A stretch of 64,000 nt of DNA, from the NCBI GenBank assembly GCA_948099385.1, contig CANUEZ040000029.1:1643501-1707500 (forward strand), read 5' to 3'. This document shows, in pieces, positions 25,012 through 37,317 of this stretch. How positions within the stretch are numbered: position 1 is the first letter of the stretch; the number at the start of each line of letters is the position of its first letter. A program made the position numbers and the translations under genes. The stretch comes from Fasciola hepatica (lineage: Eukaryota > Platyhelminthes > Trematoda > Plagiorchiida > Fasciolidae). Below the pieces are notes generated by a model. It was not told the DNA's origin and searched no databases. It was given only the letters and a program-made list of their open reading frames with translations.

Positions 25012-26360
25012 CTAAGTCTCTCACCGGAGCTTAACATCAACTTGAACGCAATGGCATAGGCCCAAACTATGGACCCCGACATCGAACAACTTCGACAAAA
25101 CGGTTCTTTGAGCTTGACTACAGTACCTATCCTAGCATCCCAGAATACCATCGTGTGCGACGTGTCAAAAGGAGACCCTAGGCCGGTGGTTCCTGCTGTC
25201 CACTTTTATCCCACTTTCCTGACACTCCATAATCTGGCTCACCCGGGTGTGACGGCCTCAGTGAAACTGATAACTGAGCGTTTTATTTGGCATAACGTCA
25301 AACGAGATGTCCGTCAATGGGCTCGTGCTTGTCTGCAGTGTCAACGTGTTAAGACCCATAAGCCATGTTCCGGGAACCTGAAACACATTGTTATCATGTG
25401 CACGTCGACCTCGTAAGACCACTCCCACCTTCTCTTGGATACGTTTACATACTCACATGCGTAGATCGTTTTACTCGCTGGCCGCAGGCCATTCCTATCT
25501 CTCGTCTCAAGTCGAAAGAGGCCGCGAAAGCTTTTCTGACCGGTTGAGTTATTCATTTCGGTTGCCCGGTAAAAGTGACAACCGATCGTGGTCCACACTT
25601 TGACGGCGCTTCTGGCAGCCTACTCGCTACGCTCGGTTGCCAACACGTTAAGACGACAGCTTATCACTCTCAGGTCAATGGTATGGTTGAGCGTTTCCAC
25701 CGGCAATTAAAAGCCGCCCTTTTAGCAAAAGGTAATCAAATTAGCACTCTTAAGCTTGCGTGGTACTGGTAAGGAAGAATTGCACGCAACATCGCCAGCA
25801 CTAGCACATAATTGTACACTTCCTGTGCTTGGGGAGTTCGTAGCCCCCTCACCAACCGTGACTTTCGACTACGGTGACTATGCTCAGCGCCTTACGCAGC
25901 TCGTGCGAGTGCTCAAGGCCAATCCGCCGCGTGAACAACAGTCTACAAGTTATGTCCCAACTGCGTTAGGAACCGCTACTCACGTATTCCTTCGCGTCGA
26001 TGGCGTTCGATCATCACTACAAGCGCCATACACTGGCCCGTTTCGGGTGATAAAACGTAGGGCAAAACATTTGTCATAGACATCAGCGGACGACACGACA
26101 CCGTATCTATCGACCGTCTCAGGCCTATCGTCATGGAATGCGAGCCGCCCGGCCAGTGTACACCTACTCAAGCCGCTCAGTCACCCGCATCTGGCGAGTT
26201 ATTACTCGAACCACCCCCAATTACCCCTAGTGAGGACTCGGCAGCTAGTCCATCATATTCTCCAACCGTACCCGCAACGCGAAGAAGCCGTCGCGGTCGC
26301 CAACTACGAAATCCCGTCCGCTTCGCCGATTTCGTGACGATTTTTACAACCGACTTTTAG
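25012..26360 (+). pseudogene. pol: G1 pol, integrase (broken)
   Basis: The zinc-binding segment has the LHNLAHPG and ACLQCQRV blocks. Core: HVDLVRPLP (first Asp), VTTDRGPHFDG (second Asp) and GMVERFHRQLK (Glu). The C-terminal part has APYTGPFRVIKRR, a GPY/F-type motif, and a basic tail ending near 26360. At least four frame changes or stops occur (near 25395, 25545, 25770 and 26070), and about 60 bp are missing near 25740 compared with G2. Confidence 0.88.
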
Positions 26361-26920
26361 CAATTAGTTGGGAAGTTCACCAAGGATGTACCAACCAACA
26401 GGCCCGTGAAATTATAATCGGTAGTTATGAGTTCATCTTCTTCTGGTCTCCTAGCGACTACGACAACACCGAACATCGTTTGTCTGTTGTTATTGCGGTC
26501 AAAGATCCGCCGGCGACCTCAGGCGCTATTTCGTTCCAGTTTACCTTGCCCTCTCTCAGACGGATTCACACAGTCACATTGGCTTCATCCGTAGCATCGC
26601 TGACTCTCGTGTACTTCCAAGGAGCCAACCACGCACTAGGAAACGGGGCGATTGGTCAGCGTGGTGCTGAGGACAACAACTGGACGCCATTTTAGATGGA
26701 CCTGATGCGGCATTTTCCGGCTTGCATGCGTATGAGACCCGTGAGCGCCAAAACACGGTGGGAGTGAAGCACACCAAACCTCCTGAGAGCAGGTGCCGTC
26801 AAACTCACCAGCAGTCGTTCGACGTCAACAACAATGTAACTTGCAAGCTACGAGGAGTTCCTGGACAAACAATAATTCCGGCCTACCATAATGATCGAAG
26901 CCCAACTCCGTCGGACTTTT

Positions 26921-26933
26921 AGGAGGAGGTCCC
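26921..26933 (+). promoter_or_regulatory. G1 polypurine tract
   Basis: AGGAGGAGGT plus CCC immediately upstream of the 3' LTR; the same AGGAGGAGG core precedes the G2 3' LTR. It would prime plus-strand DNA synthesis. Confidence 0.65.
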
Positions 26934-27240
26934 TGCAGCGACAGCCTTTTCCGTTCATACATTTACCACGCTTATTGTTTAACCGAAAGCGGACTGTCAA
27001 GCGCGGTTGCCATTTGACCGTTGCTCTTGCGCACGCTCTCACGCACGCTCCCAAATACACGCTAACCACTATCTCTCCCAATCGCCTTCTCATTCTCACG
27101 GGTCGTGGAGAATACTGTTCTGGTTAACGTATTCGTATAGTGCCGCACATTAGAGTAACGTGCAGGTGGTCCACACAGTACAGAGGACCGAAGCACGCGT
27201 TTACTGAGGAAGCCGTGAAGTAAGGTCTAGCTACCTCACA
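26934..27240 (+). repeat. G1 3' LTR, left end of the S-LTR array (LTR-L)
   Basis: 307 bp starting TGCAGCGACAGCC and ending AGCTACCTCACA. Its first 80 bp hold private changes not seen in other LTRs. Its last part (from GGTTAACGTATTC to CTCACA) is identical to the three interior LTRs of the array. Confidence 0.92.
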
Positions 27241-27378
27241 GTACAACCTCAATTAGAAGATAGCGTGCTGGCCTGGTCGTACTTCTACAAAGGAGCTACG
27301 GCCTGCTTGGCGAAGGTTCAACGTCCTGCTATGTTAGCGGTTGGAGGGGAGAGGGGTAAGACGTATACACACTGATTC

Positions 27379-27657
27379 TGTGACCTCAAACTTCCCTCTC
27401 TGGAAAGAAGGAGGCTTCGAGGAGACCCTATGGAAATTTTTAAGATATTGAAGGGATTTTCTAGTCTCGCACTGGATAGACTTTTCCAGATGGTTCCGGA
27501 TTCCCGAACAAAGGAACACAAGAAAAAAATAACGAAAGCTCAAGTTTGGTTCATAAACAGATCGCAGTTCTTCAGCAACTGGTTGGTGAACAGTTGGAAC
27601 AGCCTGCCTGGTGGAATGATAGACCTGCAGGCCGTCCTGTCCTTCAAGTGGCCGTAG
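27379..27657 (+). pseudogene. CR1-type LINE reverse transcriptase C-terminus, in S copy 1
   Basis: One open frame reads CDLKLPSLERRRLRGD, MEIFKILKGF, RSQFFSNWLVNSWNSLPGG and AVLSFK, ending in TAG at 27655-27657. The blocks RRLRGDxxEIFKIL, FFSxxxVNxWNSLP and xxFK are the signature of the conserved C-terminal region of CR1-type LINEs. It is a short 5'-truncated fragment. Identical copies sit at 29893-30171, 32407-32685 and 34921-35199 (one residue differs in the last, Met to Thr). Confidence 0.82.
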
Positions 27658-28143
27658 ATCGTAAGTGGAACGAGATTATCTCTGGTAGTGAGTGTTGAGC
27701 TCGTTCACTAGGTAGATGGAGGATAACACTATGGTTCGCATAAAGTGTACTGTGGTTGAGGTATTTTAGTCGTTGCATACAGCATCAGTGGAAGCGTACG
27801 ATGCATAATCTTTCTCGCAGTTGGTGTGCTATGAAGGTTTACATTTCCCCTCATTTTTAACCGATATTCTACGGAACACACTGAGCAGTGATGGGTGTGT
27901 AACGTGTGTGCATACCATCAAGAGAATTCTGGAAGCTCGGTTGAACGTGGATGTTACTTGTAGTGTGCAAACTGAACTGAACTGTACTGAACTCACAACC
28001 CATCAGTACAATATCTTGGGTTGCACTACTGGAGCAGCCAAATCTTCTCTGAACCCCTATCTTTCGAAGCCACTTAGATGAAGGAGTCCACGGCAGTCCC
28101 ATGTTGATCGCTTATGCTGTGTGATGGAAAACTACTATCTTAT

Positions 28144-28330
28144 CCATTCTGTCAGACCCTGCCTAGAGTATTGCCCCATCGATTCCACAAATACTCGCCA
28201 AATGGACGAAGAGAATATACAAAGACCATTTAGTAAACAGCTTCTATAAAGAGCAGTGAGCTGTCCTCAACAGTGAACCTCAGCGGCTTTGCCGTGTGGG
28301 ACTAATTCTCTGCTTTCTCCCCAAGTACAT
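28144..28330 (+). pseudogene. Second LINE fragment in S copy 1
   Basis: The frame starting at 28144 reads HSVRPCLEYC and later EENIQRPFSKQLL, matching the RPxLEY and xxVQRRxTK blocks that lie between the RT and the C-terminal region of CR1-type LINEs. A stop at about 28249 ends it. It lies downstream of a more C-terminal fragment (27379-27657), so the two come from different insertions or a rearrangement. Identical copies recur every 2514 bp. Confidence 0.55.
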
Positions 28331-29447
28331 CCATATCCTTGCTTTTTTTCCACCGACACACCACGTGTCCCCTGACACACTCCCCACTTCCTCCGTCATA
28401 GAAACTTGGGTCGCTTTATTCAGTAGTCTAGGCTTATTCTGAGATATATTTTCTTTTTCCTGAAACATTCCATACCCTGGAATTAACTCATTATTGAAAT
28501 CAGCTTGTGTCTATCTCCCATCAAATTCATAGTTTCAATAGCACATTGTTTCACCATTGATAAAGCCTTGGTAATAATTGCCACCAGTGTGTACGAGGCC
28601 CGAGCTACTGAATTTGGATATGACTTTTAGATAATCTTTCGAAAACTCAATTTTATATGCGTTTCTTTTTCGAGAAACTTTTCCCACCTCCACTGTTCAC
28701 ATTCTGACAAGTCTAGAATCTGACCACTCCTTTCTCATACAAGTCCGTTCTATAACCTTGTCAGCCATTAGCAGTAGTCCGCCGTATCTTAATTCGGTAA
28801 CCCTAACATAGGCTCACAACAGTCCCTGCTCATTGCACTCTGCTCCACGGTATCCCTAATCAATTTGCACGTACTTACTTACACTCGAGTTTGCCCATTC
28901 TTGCCTTCTTGCCTTATTGGTAATTCACAATAGGCCTCAGGATGGTCTGTCGCTAGACCGGTTCCATTTTTCTGCTCTCTCTTCTGCGAAATATACACCG
29001 TTGTCATCATTATAGTTACGCACTCCATATTGATTTCTCTTTCTTTTCCACATTCATATTTGTTGTCCAACCCAAGATAAGGTAGAAAATTCGTCGTACG
29101 CTTGCCCGTTTTCCTCAGGCCTTCACTTTTGTCATCACTCTGCTAGTCTCCCTCCCACTCCACGTGTCGTTCGTTCACTACGTGCTTGATTCCGCCAGTA
29201 CCAAAGCACCGATTTCTACCGCTGTCTCCGCTGGCTGATATGTTTTTTTATTCCACTTCCGGTGTTCCATTCTCGTTCTTTGTCTGAGACTTATTTGTCC
29301 TATAGCTGTCCGTCCACCGTTACCGTGACTTGCCTATCTAAATGGTCATCAGTACACTTATGGCCCCTCTACTTTATTACCACTTTCGGATGCAAAACTC
29401 CTCCGAAATCTCCATGTACCGCACCCCAGATCGATTTATCACCATAT

Positions 29448-29754
29448 GGTAGCGGTTGCCATCTTCGTTCATACTTTTACCACGTTTATTGTTTAACTGA
29501 ACGCTGACTGCCAAGCGCGGTTGCCATTTGACCGTTGCTCTTGCGCACGCTCTCACGCACGCTCCCAAATACACGCTAACCACTATCTCTCCCAATCGCC
29601 TTCTCATTCTCACGGGTCGTGGAGAATACTGTTCTGGTTAACGTATTCGTATAGTGCCGCACATTAGAGTAACGTGCAGGTGGTCCACACAGTACAGAGG
29701 ACCGAAGCACGCGTTTACTGAGGAAGCCGTGAAGTAAGGTCTAGCTACCTCACA
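29448..29754 (+). repeat. Interior chimeric LTR 1 of the array
   Basis: 307 bp. The first part (to at least 29511) has the bases of LTR-R; the last part (from at least 29643) has the bases of LTR-L. The crossover lies within about 29512-29642, where the parents are identical. It starts with GGTAGCGG in place of TGTAGCGG, as in LTR-R. Confidence 0.93.
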
Positions 29755-31961
29755 GTACAACCTCAATTAGAAGATAGCGTGCTGGCCTGGTCGTACTTCT
29801 ACAAAGGAGCTACGGCCTGCTTGGCGAAGGTTCAACGTCCTGCTATGTTAGCGGTTGGAGGGGAGAGGGGTAAGACGTATACACACTGATTCTGTGACCT
29901 CAAACTTCCCTCTCTGGAAAGAAGGAGGCTTCGAGGAGACCCTATGGAAATTTTTAAGATATTGAAGGGATTTTCTAGTCTCGCACTGGATAGACTTTTC
30001 CAGATGGTTCCGGATTCCCGAACAAAGGAACACAAGAAAAAAATAACGAAAGCTCAAGTTTGGTTCATAAACAGATCGCAGTTCTTCAGCAACTGGTTGG
30101 TGAACAGTTGGAACAGCCTGCCTGGTGGAATGATAGACCTGCAGGCCGTCCTGTCCTTCAAGTGGCCGTAGATCGTAAGTGGAACGAGATTATCTCTGGT
30201 AGTGAGTGTTGAGCTCGTTCACTAGGTAGATGGAGGATAACACTATGGTTCGCATAAAGTGTACTGTGGTTGAGGTATTTTAGTCGTTGCATACAGCATC
30301 AGTGGAAGCGTACGATGCATAATCTTTCTCGCAGTTGGTGTGCTATGAAGGTTTACATTTCCCCTCATTTTTAACCGATATTCTACGGAACACACTGAGC
30401 AGTGATGGGTGTGTAACGTGTGTGCATACCATCAAGAGAATTCTGGAAGCTCGGTTGAACGTGGATGTTACTTGTAGTGTGCAAACTGAACTGAACTGTA
30501 CTGAACTCACAACCCATCAGTACAATATCTTGGGTTGCACTACTGGAGCAGCCAAATCTTCTCTGAACCCCTATCTTTCGAAGCCACTTAGATGAAGGAG
30601 TCCACGGCAGTCCCATGTTGATCGCTTATGCTGTGTGATGGAAAACTACTATCTTATCCATTCTGTCAGACCCTGCCTAGAGTATTGCCCCATCGATTCC
30701 ACAAATACTCGCCAAATGGACGAAGAGAATATACAAAGACCATTTAGTAAACAGCTTCTATAAAGAGCAGTGAGCTGTCCTCAACAGTGAACCTCAGCGG
30801 CTTTGCCGTGTGGGACTAATTCTCTGCTTTCTCCCCAAGTACATCCATATCCTTGCTTTTTTTCCACCGACACACCACGTGTCCCCTGACACACTCCCCA
30901 CTTCCTCCGTCATAGAAACTTGGGTCGCTTTATTCAGTAGTCTAGGCTTATTCTGAGATATATTTTCTTTTTCCTGAAACATTCCATACCCTGGAATTAA
31001 CTCATTATTGAAATCAGCTTGTGTCTATCTCCCATCAAATTCATAGTTTCAATAGCACATTGTTTCACCATTGATAAAGCCTTGGTAATAATTGCCACCA
31101 GTGTGTACGAGGCCCGAGCTACTGAATTTGGATATGACTTTTAGATAATCTTTCGAAAACTCAATTTTATATGCGTTTCTTTTTCGAGAAACTTTTCCCA
31201 CCTCCACTGTTCACATTCTGACAAGTCTAGAATCTGACCACTCCTTTCTCATACAAGTCCGTTCTATAACCTTGTCAGCCATTAGCAGTAGTCCGCCGTA
31301 TCTTAATTCGGTAACCCTAACATAGGCTCACAACAGTCCCTGCTCATTGCACTCTGCTCCACGGTATCCCTAATCAATTTGCACGTACTTACTTACACTC
31401 GAGTTTGCCCATTCTTGCCTTCTTGCCTTATTGGTAATTCACAATAGGCCTCAGGATGGTCTGTCGCTAGACCGGTTCCATTTTTCTGCTCTCTCTTCTG
31501 CGAAATATACACCGTTGTCATCATTATAGTTACGCACTCCATATTGATTTCTCTTTCTTTTCCACATTCATATTTGTTGTCCAACCCAAGATAAGGTAGA
31601 AAATTCGTCGTACGCTTGCCCGTTTTCCTCAGGCCTTCACTTTTGTCATCACTCTGCTAGTCTCCCTCCCACTCCACGTGTCGTTCGTTCACTACGTGCT
31701 TGATTCCGCCAGTACCAAAGCACCGATTTCTACCGCTGTCTCCGCTGGCTGATATGTTTTTTTATTCCACTTCCGGTGTTCCATTCTCGTTCTTTGTCTG
31801 AGACTTATTTGTCCTATAGCTGTCCGTCCACCGTTACCGTGACTTGCCTATCTAAATGGTCATCAGTACACTTATGGCCCCTCTACTTTATTACCACTTT
31901 CGGATGCAAAACTCCTCCGAAATCTCCATGTACCGCACCCCAGATCGATTTATCACCATAT
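29755..31961. repeat. S spacer copy 2
   Basis: Same content as S copy 1; LINE fragments at 29893-30171 and 30658-30844. No difference from copy 1 was noticed. Confidence 0.93.
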
Positions 31962-32268
31962 GGTAGCGGTTGCCATCTTCGTTCATACTTTTACCACGTT
32001 TATTGTTTAACTGAACGCTGACTGCCAAGCGCGGTTGCCATTTGACCGTTGCTCTTGCGCACGCTCTCACGCACGCTCCCAAATACACGCTAACCACTAT
32101 CTCTCCCAATCGCCTTCTCATTCTCACGGGTCGTGGAGAATACTGTTCTGGTTAACGTATTCGTATAGTGCCGCACATTAGAGTAACGTGCAGGTGGTCC
32201 ACACAGTACAGAGGACCGAAGCACGCGTTTACTGAGGAAGCCGTGAAGTAAGGTCTAGCTACCTCACA
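31962..32268 (+). repeat. Interior chimeric LTR 2 of the array
   Basis: Identical as far as I can see to the LTR at 29448-29754, with the same chimeric pattern. Confidence 0.93.
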
Positions 32269-34475
32269 GTACAACCTCAATTAGAAGATAGCGTGCTGGC
32301 CTGGTCGTACTTCTACAAAGGAGCTACGGCCTGCTTGGCGAAGGTTCAACGTCCTGCTATGTTAGCGGTTGGAGGGGAGAGGGGTAAGACGTATACACAC
32401 TGATTCTGTGACCTCAAACTTCCCTCTCTGGAAAGAAGGAGGCTTCGAGGAGACCCTATGGAAATTTTTAAGATATTGAAGGGATTTTCTAGTCTCGCAC
32501 TGGATAGACTTTTCCAGATGGTTCCGGATTCCCGAACAAAGGAACACAAGAAAAAAATAACGAAAGCTCAAGTTTGGTTCATAAACAGATCGCAGTTCTT
32601 CAGCAACTGGTTGGTGAACAGTTGGAACAGCCTGCCTGGTGGAATGATAGACCTGCAGGCCGTCCTGTCCTTCAAGTGGCCGTAGATCGTAAGTGGAACG
32701 AGATTATCTCTGGTAGTGAGTGTTGAGCTCGTTCACTAGGTAGATGGAGGATAACACTATGGTTCGCATAAAGTGTACTGTGGTTGAGGTATTTTAGTCG
32801 TTGCATACAGCATCAGTGGAAGCGTACGATGCATAATCTTTCTCGCAGTTGGTGTGCTATGAAGGTTTACATTTCCCCTCATTTTTAACCGATATTCTAC
32901 GGAACACACTGAGCAGTGATGGGTGTGTAACGTGTGTGCATACCATCAAGAGAATTCTGGAAGCTCGGTTGAACGTGGATGTTACTTGTAGTGTGCAAAC
33001 TGAACTGAACTGTACTGAACTCACAACCCATCAGTACAATATCTTGGGTTGCACTACTGGAGCAGCCAAATCTTCTCTGAACCCCTATCTTTCGAAGCCA
33101 CTTAGATGAAGGAGTCCACGGCAGTCCCATGTTGATCGCTTATGCTGTGTGATGGAAAACTACTATCTTATCCATTCTGTCAGACCCTGCCTAGAGTATT
33201 GCCCCATCGATTCCACAAATACTCGCCAAATGGACGAAGAGAATATACAAAGACCATTTAGTAAACAGCTTCTATAAAGAGCAGTGAGCTGTCCTCAACA
33301 GTGAACCTCAGCGGCTTTGCCGTGTGGGACTAATTCTCTGCTTTCTCCCCAAGTACATCCATATCCTTGCTTTTTTTCCACCGACACACCACGTGTCCCC
33401 TGACACACTCCCCACTTCCTCCGTCATAGAAACTTGGGTCGCTTTATTCAGTAGTCTAGGCTTATTCTGAGATATATTTTCTTTTTCCTGAAACATTCCA
33501 TACCCTGGAATTAACTCATTATTGAAATCAGCTTGTGTCTATCTCCCATCAAATTCATAGTTTCAATAGCACATTGTTTCACCATTGATAAAGCCTTGGT
33601 AATAATTGCCACCAGTGTGTACGAGGCCCGAGCTACTGAATTTGGATATGACTTTTAGATAATCTTTCGAAAACTCAATTTTATATGCGTTTCTTTTTCG
33701 AGAAACTTTTCCCACCTCCACTGTTCACATTCTGACAAGTCTAGAATCTGACCACTCCTTTCTCATACAAGTCCGTTCTATAACCTTGTCAGCCATTAGC
33801 AGTAGTCCGCCGTATCTTAATTCGGTAACCCTAACATAGGCTCACAACAGTCCCTGCTCATTGCACTCTGCTCCACGGTATCCCTAATCAATTTGCACGT
33901 ACTTACTTACACTCGAGTTTGCCCATTCTTGCCTTCTTGCCTTATTGGTAATTCACAATAGGCCTCAGGATGGTCTGTCGCTAGACCGGTTCCATTTTTC
34001 TGCTCTCTCTTCTGCGAAATATACACCGTTGTCATCATTATAGTTACGCACTCCATATTGATTTCTCTTTCTTTTCCACATTCATATTTGTTGTCCAACC
34101 CAAGATAAGGTAGAAAATTCGTCGTACGCTTGCCCGTTTTCCTCAGGCCTTCACTTTTGTCATCACTCTGCTAGTCTCCCTCCCACTCCACGTGTCGTTC
34201 GTTCACTACGTGCTTGATTCCGCCAGTACCAAAGCACCGATTTCTACCGCTGTCTCCGCTGGCTGATATGTTTTTTTATTCCACTTCCGGTGTTCCATTC
34301 TCGTTCTTTGTCTGAGACTTATTTGTCCTATAGCTGTCCGTCCACCGTTACCGTGACTTGCCTATCTAAATGGTCATCAGTACACTTATGGCCCCTCTAC
34401 TTTATTACCACTTTCGGATGCAAAACTCCTCCGAAATCTCCATGTACCGCACCCCAGATCGATTTATCACCATAT
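32269..34475. repeat. S spacer copy 3
   Basis: Same content as S copy 1; LINE fragments at 32407-32685 and 33172-33358. Confidence 0.93.
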
Positions 34476-34782
34476 GGTAGCGGTTGCCATCTTCGTTCAT
34501 ACTTTTACCACGTTTATTGTTTAACTGAACGCTGACTGCCAAGCGCGGTTGCCATTTGACCGTTGCTCTTGCGCACGCTCTCACGCACGCTCCCAAATAC
34601 ACGCTAACCACTATCTCTCCCAATCGCCTTCTCATTCTCACGGGTCGTGGAGAATACTGTTCTGGTTAACGTATTCGTATAGTGCCGCACATTAGAGTAA
34701 CGTGCAGGTGGTCCACACAGTACAGAGGACCGAAGCACGCGTTTACTGAGGAAGCCGTGAAGTAAGGTCTAGCTACCTCACA
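34476..34782 (+). repeat. Interior chimeric LTR 3 of the array
   Basis: Identical as far as I can see to the LTR at 29448-29754, with the same chimeric pattern. Confidence 0.93.
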
Positions 34783-36989
34783 GTACAACCTCAATTAGAA
34801 GATAGCGTGCTGGCCTGGTCGTACTTCTACAAAGGAGCTACGGCCTGCTTGGCGAAGGTTCAACGTCCTGCTATGTTAGCGGTTGGAGGGGAGAGGGGTA
34901 AGACGTATACACACTGATTCTGTGACCTCAAACTTCCCTCTCTGGAAAGAAGGAGGCTTCGAGGAGACCCTATGGAAATTTTTAAGATATTGAAGGGATT
35001 TTCTAGTCTCGCACTGGATAGACTTTTCCAGATGGTTCCGGATTCCCGAACAAAGGAACACAAGAAAAAAATAACGAAAGCTCAAGTTTGGTTCATAAAC
35101 AGATCGCAGTTCTTCAGCAACTGGTTGGTGAACAGTTGGAACAGCCTGCCTGGTGGAACGATAGACCTGCAGGCCGTCCTGTCCTTCAAGTGGCCGTAGA
35201 TCGTAAGTGGAACGAGATTATCTCTGGTAGTGAGTGTTGAGCTCGTTCACTAGGTAGATGGAGGATAACACTATGGTTCGCATAAAGTGTACTGTGGTTG
35301 AGGTATTTTAGTCGTTGCATACAGCATCAGTGGAAGCGTACGATGCATAATCTTTCTCGCAGTTGGTGTGCTATGAAGGTTTACATTTCCCCTCATTTTT
35401 AACCGATATTCTACGGAACACACTGAGCAGTGATGGGTGTGTAACGTGTGTGCATACCATCAAGAGAATTCTGGAAGCTCGGTTGAACGTGGATGTTACT
35501 TGTAGTGTGCAAACTGAACTGAACTGTACTGAACTCACAACCCATCAGTACAATATCTTGGGTTGCACTACTGGAGCAGCCAAATCTTCTCTGAACCCCT
35601 ATCTTTCGAAGCCACTTAGATGAAGGAGTCCACGGCAGTCCCATGTTGATCGCTTATGCTGTGTGATGGAAAACTACTATCTTATCCATTCTGTCAGACC
35701 CTGCCTAGAGTATTGCCCCATCGATTCCACAAATACTCGCCAAATGGACGAAGAGAATATACAAAGACCATTTAGTAAACAGCTTCTATAAAGAGCAGTG
35801 AGCTGTCCTCAACAGTGAACCTCAGCGGCTTTGCCGTGTGGGACTAATTCTCTGCTTTCTCCCCAAGTACATCCATATCCTTGCTTTTTTTCCACCGACA
35901 CACCACGTGTCCCCTGACACACTCCCCACTTCCTCCGTCATAGAAACTTGGGTCGCTTTATTCAGTAGTCTAGGCTTATTCTGAGATATATTTTCTTTTT
36001 CCTGAAACATTCCATACCCTGGAATTAACTCATTATTGAAATCAGCTTGTGTCTATCTCCCATCAAATTCATAGTTTCAATAGCACATTGTTTCACCATT
36101 GATAAAGCCTTGGTAATAATTGCCACCAGTGTGTACGAGGCCCGAGCTACTGAATTTGGATATGACTTTTAGATAATCTTTCGAAAACTCAATTTTATAT
36201 GCGTTTCTTTTTCGAGAAACTTTTCCCACCTCCACTGTTCACATTCTGACAAGTCTAGAATCTGACCACTCCTTTCTCATACAAGTCCGTTCTATAACCT
36301 TGTCAGCCATTAGCAGTAGTCCGCCGTATCTTAATTCGGTAACCCTAACATAGGCTCACAACAGTCCCTGCTCATTGCACTCTGCTCCACGGTATCCCTA
36401 ATCAATTTGCACGTACTTACTTACACTCGAGTTTGCCCATTCTTGCCTTCTTGCCTTATTGGTAATTCACAATAGGCCTCAGGATGGTCTGTCGCTAGAC
36501 CGGTTCCATTTTTCTGCTCTCTCTTCTGCGAAATATACACCGTTGTCATCATTATAGTTACGCACTCCATATTGATTTCTCTTTCTTTTCCACATTCATA
36601 TTTGTTGTCCAACCCAAGATAAGGTAGAAAATTCGTCGTACGCTTGCCCGTTTTCCTCAGGCCTTCACTTTTGTCATCACTCTGCTAGTCTCCCTCCCAC
36701 TCCACGTGTCGTTCGTTCACTACGTGCTTGATTCCGCCAGTACCAAAGCACCGATTTCTACCGCTGTCTCCGCTGGCTGATATGTTTTTTTATTCCACTT
36801 CCGGTGTTCCATTCTCGTTCTTTGTCTGAGACTTATTTGTCCTATAGCTGTCCGTCCACCGTTACCGTGACTTGCCTATCTAAATGGTCATCAGTACACT
36901 TATGGCCCCTCTACTTTATTACCACTTTCGGATGCAAAACTCCTCCGAAATCTCCATGTACCGCACCCCAGATCGATTTATCACCATAT
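34783..36989. repeat. S spacer copy 4
   Basis: Same content as S copy 1, with the single base change at 35159. LINE fragments at 34921-35199 and 35686-35872. Its last four bases (ATAT, 36986-36989) are the left target duplication of G2. Confidence 0.93.
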
Positions 36990-37296
36990 GGTAGCGGTTG
37001 CCATCTTCGTTCATACTTTTACCACGTTTATTGTTTAACTGAACGCTGACTGCCAAGCGCGGTTGCCATTTGACCGTTGCTCTTGCGCACGCTCTCACGC
37101 ACGCTCCCAAATACACGCTAACCACTATCTCTCCCAATCGCCTTCTCATTCTCACGGGTCGTGGAGAATACTGTTCTGGTTAACATATTTGTGCAGTGCC
37201 GCACATTAGAGTAACGTGCAGGTGGTCCACACAGTACAAAGGACCGAAGCACGCGTTACTTAGGAAACCGCGAAGTAGGGTCTAATCAACCTTACA
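36990..37296 (+). repeat. G2 5' LTR, right end of the S-LTR array (LTR-R)
   Basis: 307 bp starting GGTAGCGG (expected TGTAGCGG) and ending CCTTACA. It carries the ACATATTTGTGCA variant in U5, as the G1 5' LTR does. It differs at several positions from the G2 3' LTR, so G2 is an older insertion. Confidence 0.92.
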
Positions 37297-37298
37297 AT

Positions 37299-37317
37299 TG
37301 GTGAGCCCGACCTGATC
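37299..37317 (+). promoter_or_regulatory. G2 primer-binding site, tRNA-Trp-like
   Basis: Identical to the G1 site (TGGTGAGCCCGACCTGATC), two bases after the 5' LTR. Confidence 0.7.

Larger units (their letters stand above)
21868..27240 (+). mobile_element. G1: full-length but decayed Ty3/gypsy element (CsRn1-like)
   Basis: 5' LTR, primer-binding site, gag with a CHCC finger, protease, reverse transcriptase, RNase H, integrase, polypurine tract and 3' LTR are all in gypsy order (RT before integrase). The CHCC finger and the primer site resemble the CsRn1 clade known from trematodes. Gag and pol carry stops, frameshifts and a lost start codon. No matching 4-bp duplication flanks it (ATGG on the left, GTAC on the right), unlike other copies of this family in the window. 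Confidence 0.92.
27241..29447. repeat. S spacer copy 1
   Basis: 2207 bp of non-LTR sequence between LTR-L and the first interior LTR. It holds two LINE fragments near its left end (27379-27657 and 28144-28330, +). The remaining 1.1 kb shows no recognisable gene; it is pyrimidine-rich on this strand. Confidence 0.93.
26934..37296. repeat. LTR-S tandem array, period 2514 bp
   Basis: The order is LTR-L, S1, LTR, S2, LTR, S3, LTR, S4, LTR-R, where S is a 2207-bp spacer. Open frames recur at exactly 2514-bp spacing (for example 27430, 29944, 32458, 34972). The four S copies look identical except for one base that I found (C at 35159 against T at 27617, 30131 and 32645). LTR-L is the G1 3' LTR and LTR-R is the G2 5' LTR. 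The interior LTRs are chimeras of the two. Confidence 0.95.

Noticed and set aside
26934..37296. Classic satellite DNA.
   Set aside because: The units are 2.5 kb, contain an LTR and LINE fragments, and are bounded by the LTRs of two complete elements. Recombination between LTRs explains it better.
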